64,000 nucleotides of DNA from Microbacterium candidum (lineage in GTDB: Bacteria; Actinomycetota; Actinomycetes; Actinomycetales; Microbacteriaceae): the NCBI RefSeq assembly GCF_030315975.1, contig NZ_JASXSZ010000001.1, positions 434,001 to 498,000 of the forward strand, written 5' to 3'. The notes beneath the pieces were generated by a model. It was not told the DNA's origin. It saw only the letters and a program-made list of their open reading frames with translations, and did no database searches. Of this stretch, positions 60,832 through 64,000 are shown piece after piece (within the stretch, counting starts at the first letter, position 1; each line of letters opens with the position of its first letter). The translations under genes were made by a program, and so were the position numbers.

Positions 60832-62810
60832 CGCGCGCCTCCGGGAAGGTCGGCGAGGCGCACCGCGCCGGCGAGTTCGGGATGCTGCGTCAGCCCGCCG
60901 AGCGCCTGTCGCAGAGGCGGGGGCTTCAGACCGGCCCGCGTGAGTACGGCGTCGTCCGCGAAGAGCGCGTGGGGGTCCGCATCCGCCGCCACCCGTCCCT
61001 CCGCGAGGACGACGACACGGTCCGCGTGGTCGGCGATCAGCTGCATGTCGTGCGTCACGACGATCACGGTCGTCCCGGCGGCGTGCAGGTCGCGCAGGAT
61101 CGCCAGGATCTCCTCGGCGCGGCCGCGGTCCTGGCCGAAGGTCGGCTCGTCGAGGGCGAGGATCGGCGCGCCCGCGATGAGTGCCGTCCCGACGGAGAGA
61201 CGGCGCTTCTGGCCCCCGGAGAGGAGGAACGGATGCACATCGGCCTTGTCCGCGAGGCCGAAGCGGGAGAGCATCTCGTCGACGGCTTCGGCGGATGCGC
61301 CGCCGTAGGCCAGCTCGCCGGCGACCGTGTGCGCGACGAACTGGTGCTCCGGATTCTGGAAGACGAAGCCGATCGTGCGCGTCAGTTCGCGTGAGGAGAG
61401 ATGCGAGACATCCCTCCCGTCGATGCGGACGGCGTCGCGCGGCGGCTTCAGGACACCGGCGAGAGCCTGCAGCAGCGTCGTCTTGCCGGCGCCGTTCGCG
61501 CCGGCGATCGCAACGAACTCGCCGCGGCGGATGTCGAGGTCGATGCCGTGCAGGATCTCGGTGCGGCGACGGGCGAGCGTCAGGTTCCGGATGCGGATGA
61601 GGGGGTCGGTTCGCTGGGCCCCGAGGTCGTCGAGGAGCGGAACCGACGTCGCGCCGACGGGCGACGCTTCGACGAGCTCGGCGACCGGTGATGGGTCGGC
61701 GTCCTCGCGACGGACGTTGAGCGAGTGACGGTCGTTGAGCGAGCTTGCGAGTCGAAACGCAGAGTCGAGACGCGGTGAATCGACGGCCGGAGAGCTGTTC
61801 ACATCCTCACTGCGTTTCGTCTCGGTCGTTCCTCCCTCGCTCAACGCCCCGCGAGGTGGAAAGCCGTTCGGGTGTTCGCTCGACGACCCGCGATGAACGT
61901 TGACATGGAGAGCAGGGGACGCCTCGAGGGCGGCACGGAGCTCGGCGGGAGCGAGCGGCAGCGGATCCAGCGGGTACCCCGCATCCCGCAGCCGCAGTGC
62001 GGCGAGTGTCGAGACGGGGAGCCACACGCCGAGGTCGTGGAACTCCGCGGCCCGTGACCGCAGCAGGTCGACCGGGCCGTCGGCGACGAGCCGGCCTGCG
62101 GCGTCCAGCACGACGACCCGCGTCGCGAGGGCGACCGCGGCATCCAGGTTGTGCTCGACGAGGACGATGGCGCGGTCACCGGCCGCGATGACGTCGACGA
62201 GGGTCGCATAGACCTCCTCGATCCCGACGGGGTCAAGGTTCGCGGTCGGCTCGTCGAGGACGAGGAGCGGCGCCCCCATCGCGAGGGCCGCCGCAATGGC
62301 GAGCCGCTGGCGTCCCCCGCCGGAGAGGCGGTCGGGGTTCTCGTGCCGGCGTTCCCACAGTCCGACGCGGCGCAGGGCGTCTTCCATGCGGGCCAGCACG
62401 TCCGACACCGGTGCGAGGAGATTCTCCGGCCCGAACGCGACCTCGTCGAGGAGCGTCCCGGTGACGAGCTGCGCATCCGGATCCTGGAACACCATCGCGA
62501 CGTGCGTGCTGAGCTCGGCGACCGTGGAGTCCGCCGTGGACAGCCCTTCGATCTCGATCGAACCGTCGACGCGCGCAGGGATGTCGTGCGGGATGAGTCC
62601 GTTGAGGGCGAGCGTCAGCGTCGACTTCCCCGACCCGCTCGGACCGAGCACCAGCACGACGTCCCCGGCGTGCACGTCGAACGAGACGTCGGCCGGGGTC
62701 GCCGCATCCACCCCGCGTCGGCCGGATCCGCCCGCCGAGCGCGACGGGTCACCCGCATCCTCGTACGTGATCGCGAGTCCGCGCACGCGCGCCAGGACGG
62801 TGGCCGCCAC
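60828..62810 (-). CDS. ECF transporter fused double ATPase (YkoD-like)
   Basis: A 660-aa protein with two ABC ATPase domains. Domain 1: GPSGSGKST, LSGGGRQR, LLVLDEPTANLD. Domain 2: GANGAGKTT, LSGGQKRR, ILALDEPTFGQD. It powers the ECF transporter with the T and S components. Oddity: the linker between the domains (about residues 305-385) is largely encoded by palindromic repeats and reads as low-complexity sequence such as ALSEGGTTETKRSED and AELVEASPVG. The ends of both ATPase domains look intact. GTG start at 62810, 3 nt after the S gene. Confidence 0.92.
   Translation of the reverse strand: MAATVLARVRGLAITYEDAGDPSRSAGGSGRRGVDAATPADVSFDVHAGDVVLVLGPSGSGKSTLTLALNGLIPHDIPARVDGSIEIEGLSTADSTVAELSTHVAMVFQDPDAQLVTGTLLDEVAFGPENLLAPVSDVLARMEDALRRVGLWERRHENPDRLSGGGRQRLAIAAALAMGAPLLVLDEPTANLDPVGIEEVYATLVDVIAAGDRAIVLVEHNLDAAVALATRVVVLDAAGRLVADGPVDLLRSRAAEFHDLGVWLPVSTLAALRLRDAGYPLDPLPLAPAELRAALEASPALHVNVHRGSSSEHPNGFPPRGALSEGGTTETKRSEDVNSSPAVDSPRLDSAFRLASSLNDRHSLNVRREDADPSPVAELVEASPVGATSVPLLDDLGAQRTDPLIRIRNLTLARRRTEILHGIDLDIRRGEFVAIAGANGAGKTTLLQALAGVLKPPRDAVRIDGRDVSHLSSRELTRTIGFVFQNPEHQFVAHTVAGELAYGGASAEAVDEMLSRFGLADKADVHPFLLSGGQKRRLSVGTALIAGAPILALDEPTFGQDRGRAEEILAILRDLHAAGTTVIVVTHDMQLIADHADRVVVLAEGRVAADADPHALFADDAVLTRAGLKPPPLRQALGGLTQHPELAGAVRLADLPGGAR
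61667..61850. repeat. Family B arm and family A element inside the ECF ATPase gene
   Basis: A degenerate family B arm (CTTCGACGAGCTCGGCGACC, about 61668-61688) is followed by a complete family A element (about 61730-61850) with left arm GGTCGTTGAGCGAGCTTGCG and right arm GCGTTTCGTCTCGGTCGTTC. Both lie in the inter-domain linker and keep the frame open. Confidence 0.85.
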
Positions 62811-62813
62811 GGG

Positions 62814-63365
62814 TCAGCGACGGACCGTGCGGGCGACGCCGGCGGTGCGCAGGGCGTCGCCGATCTTCAGACCGATCCAGGTCCAGAGGACGGGCGCGAG
62901 CAGGAGCACGACGTAGAGCGTGATCGTCGCCCACATGGGGAGTTCGGCGGCGTTGAGCGCGAAGCCCATGACGACCGCGAGGGCCGCCCCGACGATGATC
63001 GCGGAGATGAAGTAGCGCCACGACTGCCACGAGCGGTAGCGGGTGAGGGCGGCGACGCCCTCCTGCAGACCGCCGATGAGGAGGGCGGTGCCGAGGTAGC
63101 GTCCGATCCACTGCGGCGCGAACGCGCTGGCGATGAGCGCGGCGAACAGGTGAGAGAGGAGAGCGACCCACGGGAGGCGCAGCAGCGCCTGCGCGATCAC
63201 GCCGGGGATGACGTGGGAGCCGAGCACGAGGCCGTAGAGGATCGGCGCCGTCGCGAAGACGAACGGGCTCACGTATCCGGCGACGGCGGCGAGCAGACCC
63301 GTGGCGACGCCGATGGCCGCGCAGATCAGCAGAACGCGCGTCGAGAGGATGCGGGAGGGGGCCAC
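62814..63365 (-). CDS. ECF transporter S component (YkoE-like)
   Basis: A 183-aa membrane protein with about six helices, the substrate-binding component of the ECF transporter. The N-terminal ATGLLAAVAGYVSPFVFATA and the middle LIGGLQEGVAALTRYRSWQS resemble YkoE-type S components predicted to bind thiamine or hydroxymethylpyrimidine. It is first in the S-A-T operon, starting with GTG. No TPP riboswitch is recognised upstream, so the substrate stays open. Confidence 0.82.
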   Translation of the reverse strand: MAPSRILSTRVLLICAAIGVATGLLAAVAGYVSPFVFATAPILYGLVLGSHVIPGVIAQALLRLPWVALLSHLFAALIASAFAPQWIGRYLGTALLIGGLQEGVAALTRYRSWQSWRYFISAIIVGAALAVVMGFALNAAELPMWATITLYVVLLLAPVLWTWIGLKIGDALRTAGVARTVRR

Positions 63366-63387
63366 CGGTCCAGCCTATCGGGCGAAG

Positions 63388-63402
63388 TAAGGGGAGCCTA
63401 AC
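63388..63402. promoter_or_regulatory. Possible IdeR/DtxR-like iron box
   Basis: TAAGGGGAGCCTAAC lies 23 nt before the S-component GTG. Aligned to the 19-bp DtxR consensus it matches at about 12 positions. It overlaps the expected promoter region, but the match is partial. Confidence 0.3.
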
Positions 63403-63405
63403 TCG

Positions 63406-64000
63406 TCAGATGCGTCGATGGCGTCGCGTGAGTCGCACCGCCGGCATCGGAGGAGCCGGGATGCGCTCGTCGCCGTGCCCGACGACGTGTCCGAACCGCG
63501 GCGAGTCGGCCTCCCACGCTTCGCGGGCCTCGACGATCTCGTCGTGCGTGCGGGCGACGAAGTTCCACCACATCACGATCTCGTCCTCGAAGGGCATCCC
63601 GCCGAGGAGGAAGATCGTGGCGTCCTCCTCCGCGGCGACCTCGACGGCGTCGCGATGGATGCCGAGGTACAGCAGATGATCCCGGCCGACATCCGTGCCC
63701 TCGACGGTCGCCGTGCCCGTCACCCCGACGATGCCGTACTCCCAGTCCCACGTGAGCGGCAGGGTGACGGTGGAGCCCGCGGGCAGGGAGATCTCGACGC
63801 CCGCGATCGGCGTGTAGGCGGAGGCGGGGGACGCCGCGCCCGCGAACTCGCCCATGACGACGGTGGCGCGTGCTCCGCCGCCCAGGTCGACGGCGGGCAG
63901 TTCGGTGTGCTGCTCGAACGCAGGGCCCTCATGCCGACGTGATTCGGGGAGCGCGACCCACAGCTGGAGCGCGTCGAGCGGGATCGGGTCCTCGCCTACG
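63406..64000 (-). CDS. Pirin family protein, C-terminal part
   Basis: The last 198 residues of a pirin-like cupin protein; the start lies beyond the right edge. Visible features are ALQLWVALPESRRHEGPAFE near the join of the two cupin domains, a Glu/Asp-rich second cupin, and the C-terminal MPFEDEIVMWWNFVARTHDE typical of pirins. Bacterial pirins are iron-binding proteins with proposed quercetinase or metabolic regulatory roles. It is followed on the same strand by the ECF S gene after 40 nt. Confidence 0.92.
   Translation of the reverse strand, partial: VGEDPIPLDALQLWVALPESRRHEGPAFEQHTELPAVDLGGGARATVVMGEFAGAASPASAYTPIAGVEISLPAGSTVTLPLTWDWEYGIVGVTGTATVEGTDVGRDHLLYLGIHRDAVEVAAEEDATIFLLGGMPFEDEIVMWWNFVARTHDEIVEAREAWEADSPRFGHVVGHGDERIPAPPMPAVRLTRRHRRI

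Noticed and set aside
63366..63405. TPP riboswitch upstream of the YkoEDC-like operon
   Set aside because: The gap is only 40 bp and lacks the CUGAGA core, so there is no room for the element.

Overview
The window is chromosomal DNA of a very GC-rich actinobacterium. Gene content, codon use and the abundance of short palindromic intergenic repeats suggest Microbacteriaceae, most like Microbacterium; this is inferred, as no rRNA or tRNA is present. About 58 protein genes are densely packed on both strands. I see no prophage, transposase, CRISPR array or stable RNA gene.

Layout. 0-9 kb: Kdp potassium ATPase operon on the minus strand (an unnamed 28-aa membrane ORF, kdpF, kdpA, kdpB, kdpC, and the start of kdpD cut by the left edge), a KimA-like potassium/APC permease, and an M20 amidohydrolase. 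9-21 kb: sugar block. A GH13 alpha-glucosidase with its LacI regulator, then a complete cellobiose operon (cebE-cebF-cebG-bglC-cebR) behind a promoter carrying three CelR/CebR-type operators; apt, a 2-hydroxyacid dehydrogenase and purS-purQ lie between them. 21-38 kb: nucleotide and transport block (NCS2 permease, purC, purD, purM, purF, two MFS exporters, two small regulators, a shikimate dehydrogenase-like protein, a siderophore-interacting flavoprotein). 38-48 kb: DUF3073, a universal stress protein, a PadR/DUF4097 pair, a TipA-like MerR regulator with an internal start, an RND permease with a long acidic tail, aldose epimerase, and a DUF1326/DUF2182 pair. 48-64 kb: a repeat-rich DEAD-box helicase, TetR/MBL-fold divergent pair, MGT-type glycosyltransferase, an intein-interrupted radical SAM protein, quinone oxidoreductase, VanY-like carboxypeptidase, acyl-CoA dehydrogenase, a YkoEDC-type ECF transporter and a truncated pirin.

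The purine genes (purS, Q, C, D, M, F, apt) are scattered through 25 kb instead of forming one operon. Regulation can be read in several places: the Ceb promoter, a MerR promoter with a 19-bp spacer holding a dyad, PadR palindromes, and several promoters whose -10 box lies 6-8 nt from the start codon, implying leaderless mRNAs.

The most distinctive feature is a set of short palindromic repeats. Family A (arms related to GGTCGTTGAGCGAGCGAAGC and its complement around a 30-40 nt centre) and family B (arms GGTCCCCGAGCCCGTCGAGG) fill many intergenic gaps and also appear inside reading frames: in KdpB, the M20 hydrolase, the alpha-glucosidase, PurC, a membrane protein, the DEAD-box helicase and the linker of the ECF ATPase, always in phase. 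The second highlight is an intein whose +1 residue is the third cysteine of a radical SAM iron-sulfur motif.
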